Origin: Micromussa lordhowensis
Taxonomy: Eukaryota > Cnidaria > Anthozoa > Scleractinia > Lobophylliidae
Assembly (NCBI GenBank): GCA_964020085.1
Contig: OZ026608.1
Coordinates: forward strand, 17,155,479 to 17,219,478
Length of the DNA stretch: 64,000 bases
Direction: 5' to 3'
Shown here: positions 45,652 through 57,900 of the stretch, piece by piece
How the letters are laid out: every line of letters begins with the position of its first letter
Numbering within the stretch: the first letter of the stretch is position 1
Program-made: the position numbers and the translations under genes
Notes under the pieces: model-generated
Databases searched by the model: none
What the model was told of the DNA's origin: nothing
Seen by the model: only the letters and a program-made list of their open reading frames with translations

Positions 45652-48300
45652 AACGCCGGAACTTCAGGAGAAGTCTCCCAAAATAAATACCCCCAAAAAA
45701 GTTTGAAAACAGCCAAGTGGTAAAAGCCCTAAACGTTCTATTTGCTATGCGCTCACTCTGTAAACTTCATACAGACTATGTGCATGGCATCGTAAACGAA
45801 TCTGCCTCAATGACAACCTCTGACACTGTGTTCTGGTTGGATGGCTGAATGCACATTTCATGCAAATATCCCTGAAAACAACTCCGATATTTGCATACAA
45901 CCCAGTTTCGCGCGCTCAGCAAAATTTTACTGAAACAAAGCTTGCTGTGAAAATATTTGCACCTGAAATGCCACTGTAAAGTGACTTCCGTTGATTGAAA
46001 ATCAGTTTTTCTGTCATATTTTCAGTACTCGACGGAAAGGCAAATCCACAACCAAATCCACCGGAAGTGAGAAAAAAAAACGTCCAATTTAATTTGATTT
46101 TTGACACCCCAAAAATTACTACAATGTTGTTTTATAATTACATCTCTTCGAAACCTTTTTAGAAAAATGGCTTTGATACGTTTTATGTCTGTGGTATGTG
46201 TGAAAACCAGTTGAGTGCAATGTTACAAATATTTATATAGTTCTCGCTTTCATTTAGCAAGTTTTGGTACGGACCCAAACGGAGCCGTGACAAGAAATAC
46301 AAACTTAATTGACCCAAGTACATAAAAACTTGATTTCTGTCGTTGGCCAGAATTATCGCGGGACCCGTTCCTCTCGACCCATAGTATCTTTGGCGTGGTC
46401 CCATAGCTGTGCGACATTTGATCTGGCATGGGAGATAGTGTTTTTACTTAACAGTCAGTCAGAAAAAGAAAGGGAGAGTGACAGGTTAAAATTGGCCATA
46501 TGGCATAAAAATACGGGACTTGTTCCAAGAGACATTGCATGTGTTCTAGTAAACCAAGGAGCGGCAGCAGTACGGCGCACTAAGCTCCTTCAAGAAATGG
46601 GCCGAAAAAGGGCCCCCAGAAAGACAAAACGGGGCCCAGTACGGTGGGGCGAAGTAGCCAAGAAAGATCAAGGCCCATACCATGCCAAGACAATACTAGT
46701 AAAAACAATATATCCTAGCTTTGTTTTGTATACCAAGGAAGGTCTAAGAAACATACCACGGTGCAGTTAAAATAACATAAGGTTTCTAAAACTTGTGGAC
46801 AGATTTTGAGAGGTAAATATGGAGGCATGGTGATTATGTCTACTACAATTGCCTGATAGTTTGCAGATATAAAAACAAATATTTTAAGTCCGAATTTCAT
46901 GCGATAACTTTTGTAACCTTGAAAAGAAAAGACGCTTCAAAATTTGATGAAAACAAAATAAAGAAACTGGGTATTACCATTTTAAGGGGTTAGGGAACAC
47001 CGGATATTTTTAGGATTACTTTAAAGGAAAGGGGGATATCTCTACTGTTTAAGCGAACTTTGACAACATATTTTAGGGAACAATGGAATTTATCAATAGG
47101 GGACAAGAGAGAAAGAGTGAAACTTTCAAGGAATCGAGTTCTTTTAAAGACCAAGTGATTTTTTTATAGCTCCCATTTAAAATAACGAGGAGTATTTTGC
47201 TTGGGATTAAAAGAGAGAAATTATCACAGATGAGAGTTTGCTATTCAACACGGCGACCTTTGCAGAAGCCTGTGACTAAGAAATGACGTCAGTTCAGCTT
47301 CATTAGCCTGCGATATACGAGTTTCAGGGGGAGGAGCTAAGTTGGATATGTGAAGGCGGGGCTAAGCCGGGCACTTTTGAGTAAGGATTTCTTTACAGAT
47401 ATTACGTGCTGCGGTAAAAGAGAAGAACATTTTCCGGTAGAAATTGAATACAATAGGTGCACTTTTTTAATGCTCGTCTTTATTAACTGAAAATAATCCC
47501 CCCAAAACGCTACTGTAGTCGCGTTCTTTCATCAGAAGATAGACCCACGGGGCGCTTTTGTCTGCCTTCTTCATTTACGAACGCTAGAAACAACGCGAAA
47601 TATGTAATAAAATAAAATGAAACCAAATACCTGACTACAATTCTAACAACCGAAACCGATAATAAATGTCAGTTATATTGCCCTTGCACGATAGGTCGGG
47701 CTGAAAAAAATCAGTGTTCCGATTTTCATAAGAATTCATAGTCCCAGAAAATAGACTTGACTTAAATAACGTTATACTTCAATTGTCATATTGCCTAAAT
47801 ACAGAGGAATTAAGGCCAGGTATTTACCCGTAACCAGCTAGCCCAATATTAACTTATCGCACTCATGTCCATGCCTCAACTGCCACTCTAATAAGAGGTC
47901 TCTTAGAAGAAAATTAGGACCAAGGCTCACTGAGATAAGGCTTGAAATTGTTTTTATTAAAACGGTGTAAATTCTTGGTGAAATAAAATTAATGCTTGTT
48001 ATAAATTACCAATACTTGGTGATAACTTGAACCAACTTCTACATGTACTATTAATGCTGTTACTAGCTACATGAAAACAAAACGAAAAAATCTTTTGTAC
48101 AGTTCAGTGGGCGAAACTGGGCGTTGTACTGCACTGGCCTTTACAGGAATTGTCTGTAAGGAAAATGAAAGGAAACATTAGTTTTGAATGAGACACAAAA
48201 TTCATCTACAATAAAAGCCTATCGAGCATATTAAAGAACTTCTTGTGTCCTTCACTGCGTTAGCAGAGGATGTAATGATATGCAAAAACCCCACCCAGCA
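45652..48300. other. Gene-poor region upstream of CTDSPL2
   Basis: The first few hundred bases are the probable CTDSPL2 promoter and 5' UTR. A 153-codon plus-strand frame at 46309-46770 has a lysine-rich middle and an even codon structure. It has no recognisable domain and no clear splice context, so I do not call it. Nothing else is seen. Confidence 0.35.
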
Positions 48301-48303
48301 AAT

Positions 48304-48616
48304 ATAAAGGCCGGTACACACGAGGGAGCTTGCTCCTGCAGCACGCTCCTGCAACACGCTCCCGGGTAAGTACCCCAGCCAGTACACACGAGGGAGCTTG
48401 CTCCTGAAACGCACTCTTGCAACCGATTTGCCCCTGGAGCTTGCTCCCTCATATCAAACCAGTTTGATACGAGGGAGCAAAACTCGGGAGCAAAAGTTTT
48501 GTTGCGCAACATATTTTTTCACTAGAAATCGTTGGTGCAGACGAGGGAGCTTTGCTCCGGGAGCGTGTTGCAGGAGCGTGCTCCCGGAGCAAGCTCCCTC
48601 GTGTGTACCGGCCTTA
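48304..48616. mobile_element. Palindromic element with gagggagcttgctcc repeats
   Basis: Ends aaggccggtacacacgaggg and ccctcgtgtgtaccggcctt are exact inverses. The interior repeats gagggagc/gctccctc and gcaacacgctcc/ggagcgtgttgc in both directions, so the whole element can fold into nested hairpins. It makes spurious Cys/Ser-rich frames on both strands. Confidence 0.9.
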
Positions 48617-48720
48617 AAGCGCGGGAAAACTTGTAACGGACGGCAAGCGCGGGAAAACGTGCAAAGGACAACAAACGCGGGAAAAACATGCAGCGGGTGG
48701 CACGCGGTGAAAAACATAAC
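48617..48720. repeat. 28-bp minisatellite, about 3.5 units
   Basis: Units gcgggaaaacttgtaacgga..., gcgggaaaacgtgcaaagga... and gcgggaaaaacatgcagcgg... have 28-29-bp spacing. They match the array at 22557-22745, 26 kb away. It begins exactly at the edge of the preceding palindromic element. Confidence 0.85.
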
Positions 48721-48847
48721 CTGAGCCAGTAATAATGCTTAAACTCCAGGTTCTGGGGTTTACTCTACTTTTATCTCTACCTGTTTCTACGTGAAGATGT
48801 TTTGGTGCGTTATTTATGTCGCTCGATACTCACCATCCCTGTTTTCC

Positions 48848-49305
48848 TCAGCAACTGTTGTGGACCGAGTTCTTCTTGCAGATGGTCTTGCCTTGACCGG
48901 CGTCACCACGTGCACAGAAACACTCCTTGCATACGTACTGATCACGTTTGATTTGTTCTCTCCACGCGCTTGCAGTGGCCTGTTGTAAAGCTCCGAATTT
49001 ATCCTTATTCTCTGAACCCAAGAATGGTAAGCCAAAGACAGATCCTTTAGTAGCTTTCATCAGTGATACGTATTCGCCCTCTGGCAGGGGAGCTGCGCCG
49101 CTTCCTATTTCAGGCTTCTTTCTGTAGAACAAGTTTCCTCTGAAGTTTTGTCCGATGACCTCACGATGGAATCTTCTGTACTTGGCGATAACGTTCAGAA
49201 TGATGTCCTTGCTTTCCAGCATGTTGCTGATACTCTCAAGGGAAGTGAAATCAGCCAATGGATTGCGGTCAGTGCTGGTCAGCAGAAGGAAGATCTTGGT
49301 AGCAC
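48848..49305 (-). CDS. Large lipid transfer protein, last exon: VWA-like second half and Cys-rich tail
   Basis: Acceptor ctgttcctttactag at 49306, phase 1 to the previous exon; stop TGA at 48848. The first residues (ATKIFLLLTSTDRN) form the central strand expected in a von Willebrand A fold. A helical segment follows (SISNMLESKDIILNVIAKY). The chain ends with a cluster of cysteines (YVCKECFCARGDAGQGKTIC, then a final Cys before the stop). The Cys tail could form disulfides or a multimerisation site; that is inference. With the exon before, it makes one VWA-like module. Confidence 0.75.
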
Positions 49306-49601
49306 CTAGTAAAGGAACAGAGAAGTTGCTTAACATACTTCTAGGGAAAATGTGGATGGTTTTGTTCATTTGTATTTTTCAAGTTGAAGTTTGAGGTTGT
49401 TCCAAGTGAGAGATGAAGTGACAAACAAAAATAAGATTTAATTATCCACAAGTCACAAATTAAACTGTATTCTTGGTAAATTGTAGTCAAGTGTGTTTTC
49501 CTGGATTCAAAGTAGTTTTTGGCAAATATTCCTTGAACCACTCCTATTCTAATAACGCGCCCTCAAAACGAGGCAACGTCGCGTATCTTAGCAACACTCA
49601 C

Positions 49602-49973
49602 CGGGTCTGAATGGATATCTATATGCAGCGGCCGCCATGGCTTCCAAAGCATCACCAGTGTCATTCTCGGAGGTCTCGCTAGCGAATTTGAGATGCTCAA
49701 ACGCAAGCTCCACACTGGCCAAGTCGTTCATCAGCTGACCGTTAAGAGTAATGGCATGAGGTCGCTCATGTAACAAGCGGCCACCGAATCCCATGACCCC
49801 GAAGCGGAAGGAGAACTTGGAACTAAGAGATTTTGTTAAACTGGTCATTAAAGTTGGAAGCTTCTCTGCATAGCTCTTCAAGATCGAGGTTTCGTGCACC
49901 AGAAGGACAACATCCACCGCTTTTTCAGCCTTTTGGAACCATCTTTGACCAATCTGTTTGCTACCGCAGCGTC
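49602..49973 (-). CDS. Large lipid transfer protein, VWA-like domain first half
   Basis: Exon in phase 1/1 with acceptor gttaattgtctacag and donor CCCG|gtgagt. The sequence AVDVVLLVHETSILKSYAEK, the later FSFRFGVMGFGG, and an even pattern of strands and helices fit a von Willebrand A domain. At the MIDAS position DxSxS it reads H-E-T-S, so the metal-binding Asp is missing and cation-dependent ligand binding is unlikely. Residues GDALEAMAAAAYRYPFRPG near the end match the usual VWA helix with D-x-x-x-A-L. Confidence 0.7.
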
Positions 49974-50299
49974 CTGTAGACAATTAACAAACGAAAACTA
50001 TTAGTGGCTTTTGAACGCTTCCTAATTTTGTTGTTTTCGTCATTGCGCGCCGTTCTAGTTTTAGTGAGACTGCATTTTGATTGACGGCACTGTCCTCATA
50101 TAGGTTTTCTTAATGCAATGAATCAGCCATGCACCAGCCATTGTTTCGCTACTCGCAGACACGTTTTTCTTATTGTACTTTTTCTTATTTTACTTTAAGA
50201 CCTCTTCTTTCTTCAAACTAAATTTAAGGGGTTAAATCTAAAAAAAGTAGGTCTTCACAAGTCGAGTTAATCATTAAGACTACAATATGTACCACTTAC

Positions 50300-50773
50300 C
50301 ACACTCGGGCAGATACTCGGCCCAGACTCCTTGCAGTCTAACGAGCTCGATGTAAGCTGCAGTTGTGTTACAATGCTTCATATCTTTAGGTGTGCTAGTG
50401 TCGCATTCCTTGTAGTCAAGCTCGCAGGCCTTGACGAAGGGCTCGGGGTCAACGACTGAAGAGAACTGACTGAGTGGAGAATTCTTGTCTTTGAACAATG
50501 CTCGGCAGCGCTGGATGTAAGTACTCTCCTTGCACTTGGGTTTCTCCTTTACAAGTGTAGAGACTTTGCATTCTGGATCTCGAGTGACTTCCCAAGAGTT
50601 CACAAACTCGGTCAGTCGGGAGGCTGGGGTGTTGTTGCTTGTCATCATCTCATCATGGAACTCGTTGTTGTTGGTTCCGAGAAGTCCTGCCGGAACAAAC
50701 GTTGGGAAAGTTGGAGAATTGATGATGTATGATGCATCATCCCTATAAACCCTGATGTCAACATGCAATTTCT
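50300..50773 (-). CDS. Large lipid transfer protein, second part of vWD domain
   Basis: The phase-compatible acceptor is aagcaaag|AG at 50774 (weak polypyrimidine tract); donor TGTG|gtaagt. It continues the vWD fold: the segment AGLLGTNNNEFHDEMMTS is the GLLGTNNxExxDE calcium/turn motif of vWD domains. An even series of cysteines follows (DPECK, KPKCKES, IQRCRAL, ELDYKECDT, KHCNTT, LPECG), like a C8-type module. Start position within a few codons is uncertain. Confidence 0.75.
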
Positions 50774-51181
50774 CTTTGCTTCAACAAACGTGTAACATTC
50801 ACGGGTCATACTTTTGTATAGTACTAGCTGATAGAATTTGATGGTTAAGCCTTTGATGGGCCCCTGGCTTCAAGGAATAATTTAAGTTCTCCTCACTGAT
50901 CTTTAAAAGATTTCTTGTAGCATAGGCTGAAAGAATTGGCTACATCTACTCTTCTTTCGAAACAGTCACCTATTCTTCACTCAAAGGAACTCGGTCACGG
51001 TCTTATGGTTTATTTTGGCCACGTACAAAATCACCTTTAAATTTAAGTAAACCTGAAAATAATAGTTTCCGAAGATAGAAAAACACTAAACAGACACGGA
51101 TTACAAACGACGAACTTGAACAATTTACACGCAAACCGTGACGTAGCTCCTTTAAAAAAATCAATCGATTTCAAGACTTAC

Positions 51182-51592
51182 CTGCCATTCTTCCATGGTA
51201 CCACTTGGCGATGTTGAACGTACACAAGAAATGTTCGACGTCGCAGATGATTTCCAAGCCCAAATCGTGTCGAAGCACTATGAAGGATCCCTCTCGTTGG
51301 ATCGTGGTGTTCAACGTCTCCACTGGAAGCTCACTGTGGTAACCGTCGGAGAGCTTCTTGCCAGACGAGGTAACCTTCACGATTGTCTCTACTCTGCCGT
51401 CTTCATGGATTTTCACGCTTGAGTCATCCGTGACTACGATGATGGCGGTCTCCTGACTGAGGATGGTGAACTTGTTGTCACGGACATCTCTGGCTAGGAC
51501 ATACATGCATCCGGACTTTTGATAACCAGGGAAGGTGTAGTAGGTTCCATCAAAGGTGTACACGTGAGGCCCGCCGAAGATCATTGCCGTGC
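51182..51592 (-). CDS. Large lipid transfer protein, first part of vWD domain
   Basis: Exon in phase 1/1: acceptor cgttttccacag, donor GCAG|gtaagt. It begins GTAMIFGGPHVYTFDGTYY, the hallmark start of a von Willebrand D domain (G-x-PHxxTFDGxxYxF), then GCMYVLARD and later LGLEIICD and TFNIAKWYHGRMAG. Vitellogenins, apolipophorins and related large lipid transfer proteins carry one vWD domain near the C-terminus, which is where this one lies. That position is the main reason for the family call. Confidence 0.88.
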
Positions 51593-51917
51593 CTGTGGAA
51601 AACGAAAACAGCACATCGTAAACAGAGCGTTCTTCGATAGTTTGTAAACGTAGTCGACGTGATTTACTGCACTCTTTTACGACAGAAATTACAATTAGCG
51701 TGCTGTAGCAGGATAACGTCATCTTTTTAATTACAGACAAATTTGTTTTCTAATTTGTTGTGGTCAGTGCGTTTTTAAATGGTAAATGAAATGCACGGCT
51801 TTGTAACCAAAACACTGTTATGACAGTCTAGAAGCTGGCCAAAGGATGTAATTTTGGCTACGAGTTTCACTATACATTGCAAGAATCAATTTTAGAAGAA
51901 GTTTACGATAAACTTAC

Positions 51918-54900
51918 TGTTAAATGGTGGAACCCAATTGATTGGGTTCAGCAAGTGGGACATTCGTGACACTTGGTGGTTAATCCTCTTTTGCATGTGC
52001 CGTTTAGCTCCATGCAGGTTTCGAACTCGCATTTTCATCATCCTCTTGGAGTGCTCGAGATAGGAGCGAGCGTGGTTCATGTACTTCACAGTTGTTTCGT
52101 GTTCTCGAATCCTCTTGTACAGCGCTAGTGAGTAGTTGCGAAGCTCAACGCATCTCTGCAAAGTCACGCTGTAGACTCCTCGATACAGCTTAAGGCAGAT
52201 CTTCATGGTCTGATTGAAGGCAATTCTTGAGTAGTTTCTGGCCTTGCTCCAAGCTTGTGGCAAACTGGTGGAATTACAGATATCAAGAGTGACATTCAGT
52301 GCGACTTCATACACCTGGAGAGTGAAGTTTCGTGTGGCGTTGAATCCAACACTGCACCATTGACGGGAAACGTTCAAAGCCATTGCAATGTATTTCTTGA
52401 CCATGGTGCTGTTGTAAACCATCGTCATGGCCTTACGAGAGACATTCAGAGCCATTGGAAGATATTTCTTGGTAGTACAATTGTAAACCATCTCTATGGC
52501 CTGACGTGAGACGTTCAAAGCCATTGGGAGGTATTTCTTAGTAGTACAGTTGTAAACCATCTCTATGGTCTGACGAGAGATGTTCAAAGCCATTGGAAGA
52601 TATTTCTTGGTAGTACAGTTGTAAACCGTCTCTATGGTCTGACGAGAGATGTTCAAAGCCATTGAAATATACTTCTTGACAATTGTACAGTTGTAAACTC
52701 TACTTATGGTCTGACGTGAGAAGTTCAAAGCCATCGGAAGATAGTTATTGACCACACTACAGTTGTAAATCCTTCTTAGGGTGTGACGAGTGACGTTGAA
52801 AGCCATCGGAAGGTATTTCTGAACCATAGAACTGTTGTAAACCATCCTCATGGTCTGACGAGAGAAGTTCAAAGCCATTGGAAGGCATTTCGTGACTAGG
52901 GTAGAGTTGTAAACAATACTCAGTGTCCTATTCTGTAGGCGTTGACAAAGCTCGACGGTCCTGTTGAAAGCGATCATCGAGTAGTTCCTGGCCTGAGCTA
53001 ATGCTTGCCGGTAACAATGGACGGTCTTGTTGAAAGCAGTTATTGTGAAGTTCCTGGTTAGATTCAACGCATTCTTACACAGTTTGAGAGTCTCTTTGAA
53101 AGCTATCTTGGAGTAGTTTCTTGTCTTACCAAAAGCCTCGCGTAGGCAGGTCGAGTTGTAGATTTCAAGACTAACATTGACAGCTACCTCGTACGCTTGA
53201 ACAGTGAAGTTCCTTGAGACGTTAAAGCCAAAAACGCACCACTGCCGGGCCAATGGAAGATACTTCTTTACCATGGTCGAGTTGTTAACAATCAACATGG
53301 TTTTGTTGTAGAGATGACGGCAGAGCTTGAAGGTCTCGTTAAAGGCAATCATTGAGTAGTTCCTGGTTTTACCCAGGGCTTCTCCAAGACAGGTTGAGTT
53401 GTAGATATCCAGAGTAACGTTAGCAACTGCCTTGTATGCCTGAACGGTGAAGTTCCTTGTGGTATTAAAGCCTACAACGCACCATTGGCGGGCTATTGGA
53501 AGATACTTCTTCACCACGGTGGTGTTCATAACAATCGACATGGTTTTGTTGTAAAGATGACGGCAGAGCTTGAAGGTCTTGTTGAAGGCAATCATTGAGT
53601 AGTTCCTGGCTTTACCCAGGGCTTCTCCAAGACAGGTTGAGTTGTAGATATCCAGAGTAACGTTAGCAACTCCCTTGAATGCCTGAACGGTGAAGTTCCT
53701 CGTGGTATTGAAGCCAAAAACACACCACTGGCGGGCTATCGGAAGATATTTCTTCGCCACTTTGTATGCCTGAACGGTGAAGTTCCTCGTGGTATTGAAG
53801 CCAAAAACGCACCACTGGCGGGCTATCGGAAGATATTTCTTCGCCACTTTGTACGCCTGAACGGTGAAGTTCCTTGTGGTATTAAAGCCTACAACGCACC
53901 ACTGGCGGGCTATTGGAAGATACCTCTTCACCACGGTCGTGTTCATAACAATCAACATGGTTTTGCTGTAAAGATGACGACAGAGCTTGAAGGTCTTGTT
54001 AAAGGCAATCATTGAATAGTTTCTGGTTTTACCCAGGGCTTCTCCAAGACAGGTTGAGTTGTAGATATCCAGAGTAACGTTGGCAACCCCCTTGAATGCC
54101 TGAACGGTGAAGTTCCTCGTGGTATTGAAGCCAAAAACGCACCACTGGCGGGCTATCGGAAGATATTTCTTCGCCATTTTGTACGCCTGAACTGTGTAGT
54201 TCCTTGTGGTATTAATGCCAAAAACGCACCATTGGCGGGCTATTGGAAGATACACCTTCACCATGGTCGTGTTCGTAACAATCAACATGGTTTTGTTGTA
54301 AAGATGATGGCCGAGCTTGATGCTCTTGTTAAAGGCATTACGGCAGAGCCTGAGGGTCTTGTTAAAGGCAATCATTGAGTAGTTTCTGGTTTTACCCAGG
54401 GCTTCTCCCAGACAGGTTGAGTTATAGATATCGAGAGTGACGTTCGCAGCTACTTTGTAGGCCTGAACGGTAAAGTTCCTGGTGACATTAAAACCAATAC
54501 TGTACCACTGACGAGAAAGATTCAAAGCCACTGGAAGATACTTTTTCAGCATGGTAGTGTTGTAAACAACCAGTATGGTTTTGTTGTACAGACGTTGGTA
54601 GAGCTCGAGGGACCTGGTAAAAGCAATGGTTGTGTAGTTCCTGGATTTGAGCAACACATCTCGATACAATCTCAGGGTCTTGTTCAAAGCTATCGTTGAA
54701 ACGTTCCTGCCGTGACTCAGTGCCTTTAGGTAGAGCTTCATTGTGACGTTGATAGCAATCTTGGAGTAGTTGTTGGCTTTACCCATCGCCTCTCCCAGAC
54801 AGCTTGAGTTGTAAATATCTAGTGTGACATTCTCGGCGACTCTGTACACTTCAATAGAGATATTGAGTGTTTTGTTCACACAAACACCGTACCAGTGGCG

Positions 54901-57900
54901 TGACAAGTTCAAAGCATGGGACAGGTATCGTTTGGTAACATTGGAATAGTGACGTGACAGGTTCAAGGCACGAGATAGATATCTCCTGGTAAGGTTGTAA
55001 CAGTGACTTGACAGGTTCAAAGCACGCGATAAGTATCTGTTGCTAACGTTGTAACAGTGGTGTGACAGGTTCAAAGCTCGGGACAGATATCTGTTAGTAA
55101 CGTTGTAACAGTGACGTGATAGGTTCAAAGCTCGAGACAGGTACTTGTCGGTGACGTTCTTTACTTGCGTCAAGTTCAAACCGTTAACAAAGTTCTTGGT
55201 GACGTTGAAGTAATGGACAGTCATGTTGACATACCGTACAACAACGGGGTGATTCCTGATATGTCTGTAACCGCTTCGTACGAATCTTACGAACCTACCA
55301 GTCTTCTGGCGATAGGCAATGGCGAGGTCCTTCGTCATATTCAAGTAATGAAGAGTGATGTTGACGTACTTCTTGGTAAGAGGGTGGTTCTTCGTCAGGT
55401 TGTATGCGTTGATCAGAAATCCTTGTGTCTGGTTGCGGTAGAAGACAACCAAGTTCTTGGTGATGTTCAAGTAATGGAGAGTTGTGTTGATGTACTTTCC
55501 AGTGAGATGGTGACTCCTTGTCATGTTGTAAAACTTCATTACGAAGCCGTACGTCTTCTGGCGATAGAAAACTGTTTGGTTTACAGCTACTGCAACCCAC
55601 GCTTTGCCAATAGTCCTGACGCGGATAGACATCTTCTTTGCTGTGGCCCTAACTTCATCAAATGTCGCGATTGCTTTTGCCTTAAATTCGTCAAATTTCT
55701 CAATTGCATTCTGTTTCAAGGTCTCCATCTTGACCACAACTCGCTGTTTCAGCGACTTCATCATCTTCAGAGCTTCCTTTTTCAACTTTTCCATCTTCTC
55801 CAAAGCTTTAGCTTTCAAGTTTTCCATCTTCTCCAAAGCGTTGGCTTTCAACGTTTCAATCTTCTCCAAAGCTTTGGCTTTCAACGCTTCCATCTTTTCC
55901 AGGGCTTCCCGTTTCATGGACTTAAACTTGATTACAGCCTCGCGTTTAAGAGACTTCATCTTGATTACAGCTTCCTGCTTCAAAGACTCCATCTTCTGAA
56001 GAACATCTTGCTTGAGGTTTTTCACTCTTTCCGCCGAGGCTAACGCAAACGACTTGATGCTTCCATCAAAGGGTCTTGGGTGTGGAAAAACAACAGTAAT
56101 GCCCTCATCTGTCACTTGAATGTACTTGGGAATAGCAGCACGGATATCAATGACGGTTTTCTTGACGGCAATTCTAGCATTGCGAATTGTGATACCAACA
56201 TTGCGGATTGAGATACGAGCTTTGTTGATGGTTTTGTTGACGGCAATACGGACCTCCTGGACTGTTTTGTTGATAGCAATGCGGACAATTTGGATTGTTT
56301 TGTTGACACCGATGCGCACAGTTTGGATTGTTTTGTTGACAGCAATGCGGACAGTTTGAATTGTTCTGTTCATGGCATCACGGGCGTCCAAGACCTTTTT
56401 GCTGATGACTAAACGGACATTGTGGATGGTCTGGTTGAGTCTGTGTGTTACCTTGAGAAGGGTGACATTGAGGTATCCAAGGGTGCGATTAACATATCCA
56501 ATGGTTGTGTTGGCGAATTCCGAAGTCTTCATTGCCAATTCGTTGAGCAACCGAGGAACATGGTTATTGACAAGTGCCATTGCAATGTTCCTAGTGACGT
56601 TATAACTTCTGCGCACCCGCTCTTTGACAGCTTGCTCCAGTCCATAGTACTTGCTAATGAAGATTACTGTCTTTATCATCTCCACACGCGTTGCGTTTAA
56701 GAAGCTAATGACGGGTTTGGAACTGTCCAGGGTTATATTAAAAGCCAGTAGTGTTGTATTCAAAGCACGGATCAGCTGCAGCTTAGTGTTGTTAAACTTC
56801 TCCAGCGTCACGTTCATAGCCAGGCGAGTCATGTTCAACGTGAAGTTGTAGGCACGGATGCATAAAGCACGTCCCTCAAGGATGGACTCGCGGATTGTCA
56901 TTTTGCCGAACTTGCGAAGCATGGCATATGGCTTGCTATCAAGTGTCATTTGGACTGCTTGTCTTGACATGTCGATCGCACGGACTTTCAGGTCATTTGC
57001 ACGCTCGAGTGCCTTCTCTTTCAACTCGAGTGCCTTTTCTTTCAACTCGAGTGCCTTCTCTTTCAACTCGAGTGCCTTCTCCGTGATGTTCTTCCTCAGT
57101 GTTTTTACTAGCTTGCTACAGTTGTGGTACATCGGTACAATAGTGTTCTTATAAAATGGTAGGACATTGCTGTAGTACAAAGGCTCCAGTTCTTCTCTAT
57201 AGTACTTCTTGCACCTTTCCAATTCGTTTCTGCAATACTTCATACCGCGTTCCAAAGTCCTGTTTATCCACACACGGGTAAGATTGACTTTTTCTGTTGT
57301 CCAGTTGCGTGCAACGGCAATCATTTCTTTCAAGGTCACATTCTTATAACGATTGATGTAGCGCTCAGCAATGGCTCTGTACTTTTTAACCAGCGTGGTG
57401 TAATTTCTGTATAATGGGGTAAGGTGACTCTTGTAGATGCGTTCGTAGTGACCTCCCAAAATTAAGGTATAGTTCTTCACTGCCACTTTAATGATCTTCG
57501 TATAATTCTGGACTGTCGCATTCAGAATCTTTGTATAATTCTGGACTGTCGCTTTCACAATATTGGTGTAATTCCGAACGTGTGCTTTCAGAAGGATGGT
57601 GTAATTCTGAACGTGTGCTTTCAGAAGGATGGTATAATTCTGAACTTTTGCTTTCAACAAGTTTGAGAAGTTCTGCACTTTCACCTTCAGAATGATTGTG
57701 TAATTCTGGATTTTCGCTTTCAAAATGGTTGTGTAATTCTGGACTTTAGCCTTCAGAACCGTGGTGTAGTTCTTAACTTTCGCAGTAATGTTTTTGTAAT
57801 AGATCTGTCCAATGGCCACAAATTTGCGCGTTAGGTTCTTTGCTTCTAAGGTGATGTTCCTGATTTTAAGAGGGACGTTTCTGGCCAAGTCAATGGTCTT

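Noticed and set aside
46309..46770. 153-codon plus-strand frame
   Set aside because: No recognisable domain, no convincing start context or splice sites, and no neighbour relation; too weak to call.
48202..48724. Several Cys/Ser/Ala-rich frames on both strands
   Set aside because: All lie in the palindromic gagggagcttgctcc element and the adjacent minisatellite.
55165..56043. 292-codon plus-strand frame and many other long plus-strand frames between 52000 and 63700
   Set aside because: They are antisense to the giant minus-strand coding exon and owe their length to its repetitive codon pattern; their residues show no independent domain.
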